DNA of 64,000 bases from Aneurinibacillus terranovensis DSM 18919 (GTDB lineage Bacteria; Bacillota; Bacilli; Aneurinibacillales; Aneurinibacillaceae). Below, in pieces: positions 1 to 8,547 of this stretch. Location of the stretch: contig NZ_AUMJ01000024.1 in assembly GCF_000430625.1 (NCBI RefSeq), positions 1 to 64,000 on the forward strand, written 5' to 3'. The notes under the pieces were generated by a model. That model did no database searches, was not told the DNA's origin, and was given only the letters and a program-made list of their open reading frames with translations. The position numbers and the translations under genes were made by a program. Numbering within the stretch: position 1 is the first letter of the stretch; each line of letters starts with the position of its first letter.

Positions 1-343
1 GCTTTGAGATGCACACCATTCGCGGCATGGCCAAAATGAAGGTGAGATGTGGACTTGCGCTATGTGTCATGTTAGCTATGGCTTTGGGACGAATCAGAGA
101 GAACCAAGCAGACAAGATGCGGAGTCTGGTTGCAAGGGCATAAACTTATCCACATCTGGATAAATGATGGGAATCAATCACCGGCCGAATAGGGCTGATG
201 TGGATAACGGGATACGTATGCCCTTTGATAGGGAATATTTGGATAAATAGACCTAAATAAAAGGATTAATGGGTTCTAACGAACCAAAAAAGCATTTTTT
301 CCCGTAGATTTCATTGGTTCCGTACAGAAATTGAGCACATCGC
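1..343 (+). mobile_element. Right end of an insertion sequence, cut by the window edge
   Basis: The stretch holds the last 46 codons of a DDE-type transposase and about 200 bases of non-coding tail. The neighbouring transporter reading frame on the minus strand keeps family sequence only down to about position 345 and then runs into an unrelated tail, so the element border is probably near 340-345. A short inverted pair GAACCA/TGGTTC lies at about 282-318. The other end is outside the window, so terminal repeats and target duplication cannot be checked. Confidence 0.6.
3..143 (+). CDS. Transposase, C-terminal fragment (partial at window start)
   Basis: Reading frame 3 is open from the first base to TAA at 141-143 and encodes a 46-residue tail starting FEMHTIRGMAKMKVRCGLAL and ending SLVARA. 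This pattern, with its basic and then Ala/Met-rich C-terminus, is familiar from the last helices of DDE transposases of IS1182-like elements. Only the C-terminus is visible, so the family assignment is tentative. The gene reads towards the disrupted KimA gene. It is too short for most ORF callers because its start lies left of the window. Confidence 0.55.
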   Translation, partial: FEMHTIRGMAKMKVRCGLALCVMLAMALGRIRENQADKMRSLVARA

Positions 344-1456
344 AAATAGCTCAATCAATAAAAGACTTGCACATACGCCTAATGAAATAATACCATAATG
401 GAATGCTAAACGATCTCCTCGATTCGCAAACATCCGGGGCAGATTTTTATCCAGCGCCATAATGGAAGCAAGGATAGGAAACCCGTTGAAACTTGTATTG
501 GCCGCCAACGTTAGAATTAACATCGTCGAAATCTGCATGGCATAATACATCGCGCCTCTTCCAAAGGCATGCTGCGTTACCATCGACAGTACGGAGGTAT
601 GTCCTGCAGGGTCCGGTGCTATGTCATAAGCTAACGACAAAATGGTGACTCCCCCAAAGATGACAGCTAGCAGAATCCCGAGTGTTACTAATGTTCTTTT
701 CGCGTTTTTTTGAGAAGGGGTCCGAAAATGAGGGACCGCATCGGAAATCGCTTCAATTCCTGTTACGGCTGAACATCCGGAAGAAAACGCCCTTAATATC
801 ACAAATAATGTGAGCCCCGAGGGGACGGCCGGTGCAATCGACATCCCGCCCGCAGAGTGAGCAGATCCCGCTAATAAATCGAACGCCCCCTTCACAATAA
901 GAGCTAACACGCAAAAAATAAAGAAATACGTGGGTATAGAAAACACGGTTCCGGATTCTGATGTGCCCCGCAAATTAAGCCAAACCATAACCCATACAAG
1001 GATAAGTGCCATAGGAACGATAAATGGTATGGTTGCCGGAAAAGCCGAGGTTATGGCTTGAACACCTGCGGAAACGGATACAGCCACGGTTAGTGTATAA
1101 TCAATTAACAGTGAGACTCCCGTCAGCCTGCCCCATGTCATCCCCAGGTTTTCTTTGGCGACCATATAGGCGCCGCCCCCCTGCGGATAGGCATCGATTA
1201 CCTGGCGGTAGCTGACAATCAAAATTCCAATCAACATGATAATTGCAATCGCAATCGGTAAAGCGAAAGCAAATGCAGCGGCTCCCACAGTCATAAGCGC
1301 TAATAAGATCTGTTCCGTTCCATATGCAACGGATGATAAAGCGTCCGAGGATAAAATAGGGAGACCTTTCCAAACTGGCATTTTTTCGGTCTCCATTTGG
1401 CTGGTTTTTAAGGGTCTCCCCAGAACTAATCTTTTAAATATATCAGCACTGCTCAT
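311..1456 (-). pseudogene. kimA: KimA-type APC-family potassium transporter, 3'-truncated by an insertion sequence
   Basis: The 381 residues match the N-terminal two thirds of KimA (YdaO), a high-affinity K+/H+ symporter of the APC superfamily that is normally about 610 residues long. Visible family features are the start of helix 1 (SSDALSSVAYGTEQIL), the QGGGAYMVAKENLG segment and about nine to ten membrane segments. Family sequence stops at LLLIELF and is replaced by AMCSISVRNQ and a stop. The last helices and the cytosolic C-terminal domain are missing. GGAGG sits 7 bases before the ATG. The gene is preceded by a c-di-AMP riboswitch, as expected for this family. The truncation lies next to a transposase end, so insertion plus deletion is the simplest cause. 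The product is most likely non-functional. Confidence 0.8.
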
Positions 1457-1720
1457 AATGAATCCTCCGTCACAAAATAAAAATGAAGTTCCTGGTTAGT
1501 ATCCACTTTTTTATAGTTTTTTACTAGCCTGTAATACCACCCCTGATGAAAGGTTTTCTCTGGTGTACCAAATTCCCGGATAATTATCATTACCCCTCAT
1601 TGTATCCCCCTACTCTTTTTTTCTGGTGAAGCAACTGTTAATTTTACGATAAAGAAAATTTAACGCTAAAACAAAAAAGACCTTTAACTATTGAAAAGAC
1701 TCATCCGCTGCTGTACGCAA

Positions 1721-1760
1721 CAAAAAAAGGCCTCCTCAAATAGGCGGTCTTCTGACCTCC
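1721..1760 (-). terminator. Candidate riboswitch expression platform with U-tract
   Basis: On the minus strand the riboswitch aptamer is followed by GGTCAGAAGACC and then GCCT-N8-AGGC running into CTTTTTTTG. The U-run straight after a GC stem fits the off-switch (ligand-induced terminator) layout known for ydaO RNAs. The stem as drawn is short (4 bp), so the exact pairing is uncertain. Confidence 0.4.
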
Positions 1761-1888
1761 TTCGCTTTAGCCGACGAAGTTAGCTGACGGGTAGGATGGC
1801 GAAAGAGTATCTCATCCTTTCTACATTATGTAGAATTAACCCCACTTGATTGGGTCCTCCGTTCCCGATTATCCCGGAATTTGGCCAA
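1752..1888 (-). promoter_or_regulatory. ydaO/yuaA-type c-di-AMP riboswitch
   Basis: Read on the minus strand, the segment contains the conserved blocks of the ydaO aptamer: CGGGAACGGAGGACCCA, TGGGGTTAAT, the AGGATGAGATACTC/ATCCTACCC hairpin and CCCGTCAGCTAACTTCGTC. These are hallmark sequences of the c-di-AMP riboswitch, which switches off K+ transporter genes such as kimA (ydaO) when c-di-AMP is high. It lies about 300 bases upstream of the truncated kimA gene and on the same strand, as in other Bacillales. Both pseudoknot halves appear intact although the downstream gene is broken. Confidence 0.9.
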
Positions 1889-1899
1889 TATACAATTGC

Positions 1900-2388
1900 T
1901 TTTCACCAATTATACGGACGTAAGCGAAAAATATAAAAGGTGATTTCAGACGAAACAAACTTTTTTTACGTTTATTTATTCCGTTACAGCGCTTTTATTG
2001 GATGATTTCTTAGCGGATCGGAGTTTTTCTTGATTTTTCTGATCCTTGCTTAACTTTATACAAAAATATAAATAACTAGTGGCTCTACACCAAACTCTGG
2101 CTTGACGTTATACAAAAGTTGGAGGAATGGGAGGGTAGATGAGCAATGGAACGCCTTTACGCGACTTCCCAGCTCCAGGACCCATCAAGCGGGCCATTAT
2201 AAAACATCTTTGCATCCGTTTTGTGGGCGAGCTTGATGGGTTCCGGAGCGAACAGCTTACACTTCCCTGCGGAGCGTAACGAAGCGACATGCTTCTCTCT
2301 TCTCCCATCCTTGATCTGCTTTTTATAGTGTCAAGCACAGTTTATGGTAAAGAACCTTTTGTTCCAGTACATTTTATGGTCATGCATC
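1900..2388. other. Gene-poor interval with possible insertion-sequence debris
   Basis: No convincing gene is seen. At 2337-2385 the motif TTTATGGT occurs twice (2341 and 2372) around ACCTTTTGTTCCAGTACA, a layout reminiscent of the multiple short terminal repeats of IS21-type elements. A 76-codon minus-strand frame at 2108-2338 lacks a ribosome binding site and any family resemblance. The interval separates fadF from the riboswitch-kimA locus. Treat the insertion-sequence idea as weak. Confidence 0.3.
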
Positions 2389-4524
2389 TTATTGGATGAC
2401 TAAGGATTTTTCTAAAATTTCAATCACGTCGAGCGTCTGTACTTTTTCTTCGACTTCTTTCGCTTTTACACCGTCCGAGAGCATTGTCAAGCAGTAAGGA
2501 CAGGCGCTTCCGATGATCGTTGGCTGCACTGCCAGCGCTTGCTCGGTACGCGCAATGTTAACCCGCGTGCCCTGGTGCTCTTCCTGCCACATCATCCCGC
2601 CGCCGGCGCCGCAGCACATACTGTCACAGCCGGAGCGCTCCATCTCTACAATGCTCATGCCTGGAATCGCGGATAAGATTTCCCGCGGTGCATCATAAAT
2701 GTCATTGTAGCGGCCCAGGTAACAGGAATCGTGATATGTGACGCGCTCTTTCACTTCGTGTACCGGCTTCAAGCGGCCTTCGCGAAGCCAGTGGACGAGA
2801 AGTTCTGTGTGGTGATACACTTTCACGCCTTCAAGGCCAAATTCCGGATACTCCTTTTTAAAGGTATTGTAGGCGTGCGGGTCCATCGTGACAATTTTCT
2901 TGACATTATATTTCTGGAAGTTTCCGATGTTCTCCATCGCCAGCTCCTGGAACAACAGTTCATTTCCCAGACGGCGCGCCGTATCCCCGGAGTTTTTTTC
3001 ATCATTGCCGAGAATGGCAAACTTGATCCCCGCTTTGTTCATAATGCGGACGAAGGATTGGGTGATTTTGATCGTTCTGTTATCAAATGAACCCATTGAG
3101 CCGACAAAAAAGAGGTATTCAAATTCTTCCGCTTCCTTCACGGTTGGTACCAGATCTTCCATGCCTTCGCACCACTTGATGCGGTTTTTGCGGTTAATCC
3201 CCCATGGGTTGCTCTGGCGCTCGATGTTGCTGAGTGCGCGCTGCGCGTCAGACGGCATCTGCCCTTCAGTCATCACCAAGTAGCGGCGCATGTCAATAAT
3301 GTGGCCAACGTGTTCATTGGCAACGGGACATTGATCTTCGCAGTTGCGGCATGTCGTACACGCCCATAATTCTTCCTCTGTAATGACATCCCCAATCAGG
3401 TTCACATCATACTCAATTTTCAATGCAGAAGAACCATCGGTTGCTGCCGCTACTTCTTCAGCAACCTGGCCGGATGCGGCCTGCGCTTGCATCGCCAGCA
3501 CGTTTCCTTTTGCTTCCTTAAACAGACCTGCCGGCAGCCATGGGATACGGCCCGTAATCGCAGCACCCTTCTCGGTTAAGTGGTCACGCATTTTTACAAT
3601 CAAGTCCATCGGTGACAGCGTCTTGCCTGTCCCGGCAGCCGGACACATGCTGGTGCAGCGGCCGCATTCGACGCAGGCGTACAGGTCAATCAGCTGGTTC
3701 TGCGTAAAATTTTCAATGCGACCGACCCCAAACTCTTCGGCCCCTTCTTCCTCCAGCTTCTCAAAATCAATCGTGCTTAATTTTCCTGGCGGACAGGTTT
3801 TATCCTTCATCAGCCAGTTGTACGGGGCAAACAAAAGGTGTGCATGCTTTCCCTGCGGAATATACACGAGGAAGAACAGGAGGGTCAGCAGGTGAACCCA
3901 CCAGAACACATAGAATGCCGCCCCGGCTGCAGAAGAACCGTTCCCCCTAAAGGCAACGGCTAAGGTTGACGCAATCGGCTGTGTCGAATGAAACGCCACA
4001 TTATCAGAATGCAGCCAGATGATTTCCATCGCTTCCGATAAGAGCGTACTGATCATCAGAATTGTAATGAGCCAGACTACAAGGTTTGCTTTCCACCCCC
4101 GCTTCAAGCGCTTCAGCTTCTCCACATTCCGGCGGTACCAGGCATAAAAGATAGCAAGAAGAATGGCGACAACCACAACTTCCTGGAACAGCAGGAAATA
4201 TGGATAAGAAGAGCCGAAGGGCAGATGAGACCCTGGCTTCAAGCCTTTCCAAATTAAATCGATAGCTCCGAACTGCACAAGCAGAAAGCCGTAAAATAAC
4301 ACCATATGCATGACACCGCTTTTGGAATCTTTTAATAGTTTTTTCTGTCCAAAAACGTTCACCCAGAATGCATTGATGCTTCGTGTGGCGTCTTCTTTCA
4401 GATCGACCGCACGCCCAAGCTTGATGTACGCCAGACGGCTGTGCACCAGGTGGGCAAACAGGTACAATGCATAACCGACGACCGCAAAAAACGCGAGCAA
4501 GTTAAACAGCGGTAAAAGAGACAT
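2389..4524 (-). CDS. fadF: FadF-like membrane Fe-S oxidoreductase (electron acceptor for ETF)
   Basis: The 711-residue protein has the length and domain order of Bacillus FadF: about five N-terminal membrane helices (residues 1-240, related to the NarI/HdrE cytochrome subunit), two 4Fe-4S ferredoxin motifs (CVECGRCTSMCP and CTTCRNCEDQCP) and two C-terminal CCG domains (CYLGRY...CCGAGGG and ACPYC). This family is thought to take electrons from reduced ETF during beta-oxidation and deliver them to menaquinone. The ATG overlaps the stop of the upstream acyl-CoA dehydrogenase by one base, so translational coupling is likely. It is the last gene of the unit that starts with enoyl-CoA hydratase and etfBA at 9324. 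The role is inferred from family and context, not from a catalytic signature. Confidence 0.9.
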   Translation of the reverse strand: MSLLPLFNLLAFFAVVGYALYLFAHLVHSRLAYIKLGRAVDLKEDATRSINAFWVNVFGQKKLLKDSKSGVMHMVLFYGFLLVQFGAIDLIWKGLKPGSHLPFGSSYPYFLLFQEVVVVAILLAIFYAWYRRNVEKLKRLKRGWKANLVVWLITILMISTLLSEAMEIIWLHSDNVAFHSTQPIASTLAVAFRGNGSSAAGAAFYVFWWVHLLTLLFFLVYIPQGKHAHLLFAPYNWLMKDKTCPPGKLSTIDFEKLEEEGAEEFGVGRIENFTQNQLIDLYACVECGRCTSMCPAAGTGKTLSPMDLIVKMRDHLTEKGAAITGRIPWLPAGLFKEAKGNVLAMQAQAASGQVAEEVAAATDGSSALKIEYDVNLIGDVITEEELWACTTCRNCEDQCPVANEHVGHIIDMRRYLVMTEGQMPSDAQRALSNIERQSNPWGINRKNRIKWCEGMEDLVPTVKEAEEFEYLFFVGSMGSFDNRTIKITQSFVRIMNKAGIKFAILGNDEKNSGDTARRLGNELLFQELAMENIGNFQKYNVKKIVTMDPHAYNTFKKEYPEFGLEGVKVYHHTELLVHWLREGRLKPVHEVKERVTYHDSCYLGRYNDIYDAPREILSAIPGMSIVEMERSGCDSMCCGAGGGMMWQEEHQGTRVNIARTEQALAVQPTIIGSACPYCLTMLSDGVKAKEVEEKVQTLDVIEILEKSLVIQ

Positions 4525-5672
4525 TAGCTGTACTCCTGTTTTAGCTGTGCGGCGATAATATTTTTTTGAATTTCCGAAGTCCCTTCATAAATTTTCGCAA
4601 TTCTCGCATCGCGATAGTAGCGCTCAATCGGGAATTCAGAGATATAGCCGATTCCCCCGTGAATTTGCACGGCTTTGTCCGCAACCCGGCTGTATACTTC
4701 AGAGCCTAGCAACTTGACCATAGCAGCTTCTTTAATGACTTTCATTCCTTGATCGACCATGCCGGCGACCCGGTAGGTCATCCAGCGAAGCGACTCAATA
4801 TCGAGCGCCATTTCCGCGAGATAGTGCTGGATAATCTGCTGCTCGAAGATAGGTTTGCCGAACTGGATACGTTCCTGCGCGTATTTCATCGACATATCAA
4901 GCAACTTTTGTGCGGACCCGAGATTCCTCGCAGCAAGGCCGGCGCGCCCGTTTGCCAGAATTTTGAGCGCATTGACGTAACCCTGACCTTCCTGTCCCAG
5001 CACATTTTCTGCCGGTACCTCGCAATCTTCAAAAAACAGTTCCGCTGAGTGGGAGCCTCTCAGTCCCATTTTTTTCTCAATCTTGCCAAGCTGAAAGCCC
5101 GGAAAGTCTTTTTCTACAATAAAAGATGTGATCCCCTTGGCCCCTTTCGCAGGATCTGTGACCGCCATAACGGTGAAGACGTCGGCGATTGGAGCATTTG
5201 TAATATAGTGCTTACTACCGTTTAGAACATATTTATCGCCTTTACGCACCGCCGTTGTCTTAAGATTGGTGGCATTCGAACCCGCGCTTGGTTCTGTTAA
5301 GGCAAAAGCGCCGATTTTTTCTCCTGAAGCCATAGCAGGTAAGTATTTTTGTTTCTGCGCTTCATTTCCCATTTCAACAATGCCTACAGAACCGATGCCG
5401 GTATGAGCGCCAATAACGGTAGTAAAACCGTTATGTGTTTTTCCCAGTTCTTCATAAAGAGCGCACTTGCCCACCATACCGATGCCAAGGCCCCCGTATT
5501 CTTCCGGAATACTTAACCCAAATAACCCCATTTCCTTTGCCATGCTTAGAATACGTGACGGAATTTCATCTTTCTCCTCGATGTCCATAGCTGCCGGTTC
5601 TACTTCATACTCTACAAAATCCCGAACGCTTTGCCTCAGCAGGGCAATGTCTTCAGATGATTCAAAAATCAC
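4524..5672 (-). CDS. Acyl-CoA dehydrogenase
   Basis: A soluble FAD enzyme of 382 residues that makes the 2,3-double bond in acyl-CoA and passes electrons to ETF. Visible signatures are AFALTEPSAGSNATNL (the first acyl-CoA dehydrogenase motif), QIHGGIGYISEFPIERYYRD and IYEGTSEIQ, whose Glu is the usual catalytic base. The open frame extends 12 codons further upstream, but GTG at 5672 has AGAGGAGG seven bases before it and begins at the conserved FESSEDIALLRQ helix, so I place the start there. It is closely similar to the dehydrogenase at 21065-22219. Its gene lies between a hydroxyacyl-CoA dehydrogenase and fadF. Chain-length preference cannot be read from the sequence; a short- or branched-chain (MmgC/AcdA-like) enzyme is the best guess. 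Confidence 0.93.
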   Translation of the reverse strand: MIFESSEDIALLRQSVRDFVEYEVEPAAMDIEEKDEIPSRILSMAKEMGLFGLSIPEEYGGLGIGMVGKCALYEELGKTHNGFTTVIGAHTGIGSVGIVEMGNEAQKQKYLPAMASGEKIGAFALTEPSAGSNATNLKTTAVRKGDKYVLNGSKHYITNAPIADVFTVMAVTDPAKGAKGITSFIVEKDFPGFQLGKIEKKMGLRGSHSAELFFEDCEVPAENVLGQEGQGYVNALKILANGRAGLAARNLGSAQKLLDMSMKYAQERIQFGKPIFEQQIIQHYLAEMALDIESLRWMTYRVAGMVDQGMKVIKEAAMVKLLGSEVYSRVADKAVQIHGGIGYISEFPIERYYRDARIAKIYEGTSEIQKNIIAAQLKQEYS

Positions 5673-5697
5673 AAAAAAACCTCCTCTATCAAAATCT

Positions 5698-6555
5698 TTA
5701 CCGATCAATATATTCGTAAAATCCTCTGCCTGATTTTCTTCCCAGACGGCCTGCTTTTACATACTTTACAAGAATAGGCGAAGGACGGTATTTTTCGCCC
5801 AGGTGCCTATAGAGATATTCCATATTGCGTAGCCGACTGTCCAGCCCTACCAAATCGGCCAGCTCCAGCGGCCCCATAGGGTGATTGAGCCCAAGCTTAA
5901 GCGCTTTGTCGATGTCTTGGGCGGAAGCCACTCCTCCCATTAGCATGTTCATTGCTTCGTTGCCGATCAGGCAGTTCATACGGCTTGTCACAAACCCCGG
6001 AAATTCATTCACTTCCACCGTTTCTTTCCCCATTTTTTCTGCAACCTGCTTGACCGTTTCTACGGTAGCGTCTGATGTATCAAGCCCGCGAATCAGTTCA
6101 ACCAGCTTCATTTTATGAACCGGGTTAAAGAAATGCATGGCGATACATTTATCCGGACGAACGGTAGAAGCGGCGATTTCCGTAGGGCTCATCGTCGATG
6201 TATTGGTAGCCAGGATTGTATGCTCCGGCGCGTGCATATCAAGCAGCTTAAAAACCTCGATTTTTACTTCCATCACTTCCACAACCGCTTCGATGACGAG
6301 ATCCGCATTTTTAGCCGCGTCCGGTATGTCGGTTGTATACGACAGGTACTGGAGCGCTTCTTCGCGTTGTCCGTCTGTAATAAATCCTCTTTCTGCGCTT
6401 TTGGCCATTTCTTTTTCCATGTATTGCTTTGCCTTTTCCAGCACGTCAGACGAAATATCCTGCAGCATCACTTCAAATCCGGCCAGGGCCGCCGTATAGG
6501 CGATTCCCCGGCCCATTGTTCCACTGCCGATGACTGCGATACGCTGAATACTCAT
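5698..6555 (-). CDS. 3-hydroxybutyryl-CoA dehydrogenase (first copy)
   Basis: A 285-residue NAD-dependent enzyme that oxidises (S)-3-hydroxyacyl-CoA to 3-ketoacyl-CoA. The N-terminal Rossmann motif is GSGTMGRGIAYTAALAG (residues 9-25). MHFFNPVHKMKLVEL carries the catalytic-His/Asn region, and NEFPGFVTSRMNCLIGNEAM begins the C-terminal helical domain. The length is that of Hbd/MmgB proteins. The gene follows etfA after a 216-base gap that holds repeat A, and it is followed by the acyl-CoA dehydrogenase after 25 bases. A second, diverged copy lies at 11419-12285, so the island carries two paralogues in two different transcription units. Confidence 0.93.
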   Translation of the reverse strand: MSIQRIAVIGSGTMGRGIAYTAALAGFEVMLQDISSDVLEKAKQYMEKEMAKSAERGFITDGQREEALQYLSYTTDIPDAAKNADLVIEAVVEVMEVKIEVFKLLDMHAPEHTILATNTSTMSPTEIAASTVRPDKCIAMHFFNPVHKMKLVELIRGLDTSDATVETVKQVAEKMGKETVEVNEFPGFVTSRMNCLIGNEAMNMLMGGVASAQDIDKALKLGLNHPMGPLELADLVGLDSRLRNMEYLYRHLGEKYRPSPILVKYVKAGRLGRKSGRGFYEYIDR

Positions 6556-6581
6556 AAGCTATTCCCTCTCCTCTTTTATAC

Positions 6582-6773
6582 GAAAATCATGAAAATGAAC
6601 GAGTGAAGAAAGAAGAAGTCAGATCCAAGGAAGAAAAAGGCATTCGCCTTTTTCCACGCTGACATCCTGGTTTCTTTCTCTCCTCTCTTTTCCTCGTGCC
6701 ACCCTCATTTGTGTCCTGGACAAAACGGTTCCTTTTTATGTCGGGGTTGCGGCTGAAAAGCCATGGCTGTTTT
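6582..6773 (-). repeat. Intergenic repeat, copy A (about 190 bp, hairpin-containing)
   Basis: Nearly the whole etfA-hbd gap is a sequence found again at 26452-26642 in the same orientation with roughly 80-85% identity by eye. On the minus strand it holds the block GAGGGTGGCACGAGG, then a perfect 8-bp stem AAAAAGGC-GAAT-GCCTTTTT (6634-6653) that could stop transcription. It reaches up to the last bases of etfA. The block resembles the 3' core of a T-box leader, but the stem I/specifier region is not visible. The function is unknown. Confidence 0.8.
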
Positions 6774-7743
6774 ACGACGTGACGAGCATCACTTTGAATT
6801 CCTCCGTTAACAAAGGAACGACTTCAAATAAATCTCCTACAATACCGTAATCGGCGATTTGGAAAATAGGAGCCTCTGGATCTTTGTTGATCGCTACGAT
6901 AATTTTTGAGTTGGACATCCCGGCCAGGTGCTGAATAGCGCCTGATATACCGCAGGCAATGTACAAATCCGGCGTTACCACTTTCCCTGTTTGTCCGATC
7001 TGCAAAGAATAGTCGCAGTATTCGGCATCACATGCCCCGCGGGAGGCACCGACAGCTGCTCCCAGTACTTTTGCCAATTCCGCAAGCGGTTGAAAGCCTT
7101 CCGCGCTTTTAACCCCACGGCCACCGGCAATGATCACTTTCGCTTCGCTTAAATCAACAGTGCCAGACGTTTTCCGCACAACTTCTTTTACAACGGTTCG
7201 TATATCCTTAATTTCCGGCTGAAAGCTTTCAACCGCCAGTGTAGCTGGCGCTTCTGCCATTTCAAAATTATTCGGCCGCAGTGTGGCAAATATGCTCCCC
7301 TCATTGAACATCTTCTTCTGAAACGCTTTGCCCGCATAAATCGGGCGGGTAAAGATGAGAGAATCACCCTCTATCTCAAAGGCTGTACAATCAGAGATAA
7401 GTCCAAGCTGCAGCCTGGCTGCTACACGGGGTGCCAGGTCTTTTCCAAGGCCTGTATGTCCCATAAAAATGACATCCGGCTGTACCCGTTCGATCATCTG
7501 GCAGCAAGCCTGTGTGTATGCATCAGAGTTGTAAACAGACAGCGATTCATCTTCAGCGATGTATAATGTATCCGCTCCGTATCTCTCAATCCCCTCTATG
7601 TATTCGGGCTTGTGGATACCGAACAGGGCCGCAGTGACGTTTCCGCCTTCCGCTGCTTTTCTTGCCGCCGCCAGTGCTTCAAACGATACGTTGCGAATTT
7701 TTCCTTCCTTTGTTTCTATAAATATCAAAATATTTCTGCTCAT
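6772..7743 (-). CDS. etfA: Electron transfer flavoprotein, alpha subunit
   Basis: The 323-residue alpha subunit binds FAD and, with EtfB, shuttles electrons from acyl-CoA dehydrogenases. The C-terminal FAD domain is clear: GRGVKSAEGFQPLAELAKVL, GASRGACDAEYCDYSLQIGQ, YIACGISGAIQHLAGM and IVAINKDPEAPIFQIADYGI. The length agrees with the family. It starts 16 bases after etfB, so the two are co-expressed as usual. Its stop codon touches repeat A, and the next gene (hbd) lies about 215 bases downstream. The neighbouring acyl-CoA dehydrogenases and fadF make a role in beta-oxidation, rather than in nitrogen fixation or bifurcation, most likely. Confidence 0.96.
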   Translation of the reverse strand: MSRNILIFIETKEGKIRNVSFEALAAARKAAEGGNVTAALFGIHKPEYIEGIERYGADTLYIAEDESLSVYNSDAYTQACCQMIERVQPDVIFMGHTGLGKDLAPRVAARLQLGLISDCTAFEIEGDSLIFTRPIYAGKAFQKKMFNEGSIFATLRPNNFEMAEAPATLAVESFQPEIKDIRTVVKEVVRKTSGTVDLSEAKVIIAGGRGVKSAEGFQPLAELAKVLGAAVGASRGACDAEYCDYSLQIGQTGKVVTPDLYIACGISGAIQHLAGMSNSKIIVAINKDPEAPIFQIADYGIVGDLFEVVPLLTEEFKVMLVTS

Positions 7744-7759
7744 CTGTTTTTCCTCCTTT

Positions 7760-8521
7760 TTACACCACTTTTGCTTCCATGCGCAGCAATTGGGCGAGTT
7801 CTTTCACCTGTTCCTTTATCTCTCCTTCTAGCATACGGCCTGCCTGCTTCTTCTCCGGCGTGTACTGTTGAATTACTTTTGTGCGGGGCGCCGCCGGCTC
7901 GTACGCGTCCAGGTCATCTGTGCTCAACCGGGTAAGCGGCTTCTTCTTTGCCTTCATAATGCCGGGAAGAGACGGATACCGGGGTTCATTTAATCCCTGC
8001 TGGGCTGTAACAAGCACAGGAAGATTCGTCTCAATCACTTCAATATCCCCCTCTGCGTCCCTCTCTATCGTGACTTTTTCTCCCTTGGTTGCTAGCTTTG
8101 TGATAGCGGACACATGAGCAATGCCAAGTTCTTCCGCCACACGAACCGCTACTTGGCCGGAACCCGAATCTACCGCCATGTTACCCCCGATAAGAAGGTC
8201 AAAAGATTCGTTTTTCACCGCCGCTGCAATCAGCTTTGAAATGGTATATTCGTCCGCTTCCCCCTCTTGTTCGATAACGATGCCTTTATCCGCTCCCATC
8301 GCCAATGCCGTCCTTAGCGCGCTTTCTGCCCGCTCCGGCCCCACTGTGATCACCGTAATCTCTCCGCCATGCTGCTCGCGCTGGAGAATGGCTTCCTCAA
8401 CCGCGTATTCATCATACGGATTAATAACAAACTCTACACCTTCTTCATTAATTTCATTATTTTCGATGACAATTCTTTCCTCTGTGTCAAACGTCTGTTT
8501 TAATAAGACAAGAATGTTCAA
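7760..8521 (-). CDS. etfB: Electron transfer flavoprotein, beta subunit
   Basis: The 253-residue partner of EtfA holds AMP and docks to the dehydrogenases. Signature stretches are NPYDEYAVEEAI near residue 35, GADKGIVIEQEGE, GNMAVDSGSGQVAVRVAEEL and the PRYPSLPGIMKAKKK recognition loop near residue 195. The length is typical. The gene begins 26 bases after the enoyl-CoA hydratase stop and precedes etfA by 16 bases. It belongs to the transcription unit whose likely sigma-54 promoter lies at 9395-9410, which would place electron transfer under the same control as the upstream catabolic genes. Confidence 0.96.
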   Translation of the reverse strand: MNILVLLKQTFDTEERIVIENNEINEEGVEFVINPYDEYAVEEAILQREQHGGEITVITVGPERAESALRTALAMGADKGIVIEQEGEADEYTISKLIAAAVKNESFDLLIGGNMAVDSGSGQVAVRVAEELGIAHVSAITKLATKGEKVTIERDAEGDIEVIETNLPVLVTAQQGLNEPRYPSLPGIMKAKKKPLTRLSTDDLDAYEPAAPRTKVIQQYTPEKKQAGRMLEGEIKEQVKELAQLLRMEAKVV

Positions 8522-8547
8522 TGGATTCTCCTCCTTTTTTTCTGGTT

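Noticed and set aside
1024-1499. Plus-strand frames opposite kimA
   Set aside because: Antisense shadows of a clear membrane protein gene.
2108-2338. 76-codon minus-strand frame
   Set aside because: No ribosome binding site, odd composition (Ser/Pro/Arg rich), no family resemblance; likely non-coding or insertion-sequence debris.
6690-6710. TGGCACG in repeat A as a fifth sigma-54 -24 box
   Set aside because: The -12 half is AAAGA, not TTGCW, at the required spacing, and copy B does not restore it.
6582-6773. T-box riboswitch in repeat A (GAGGGTGGCAC)
   Set aside because: The following bases are GAGG instead of CGCGG, there is no room for stem I and a specifier loop, and the downstream gene is not amino-acid related; kept only as a repeat.
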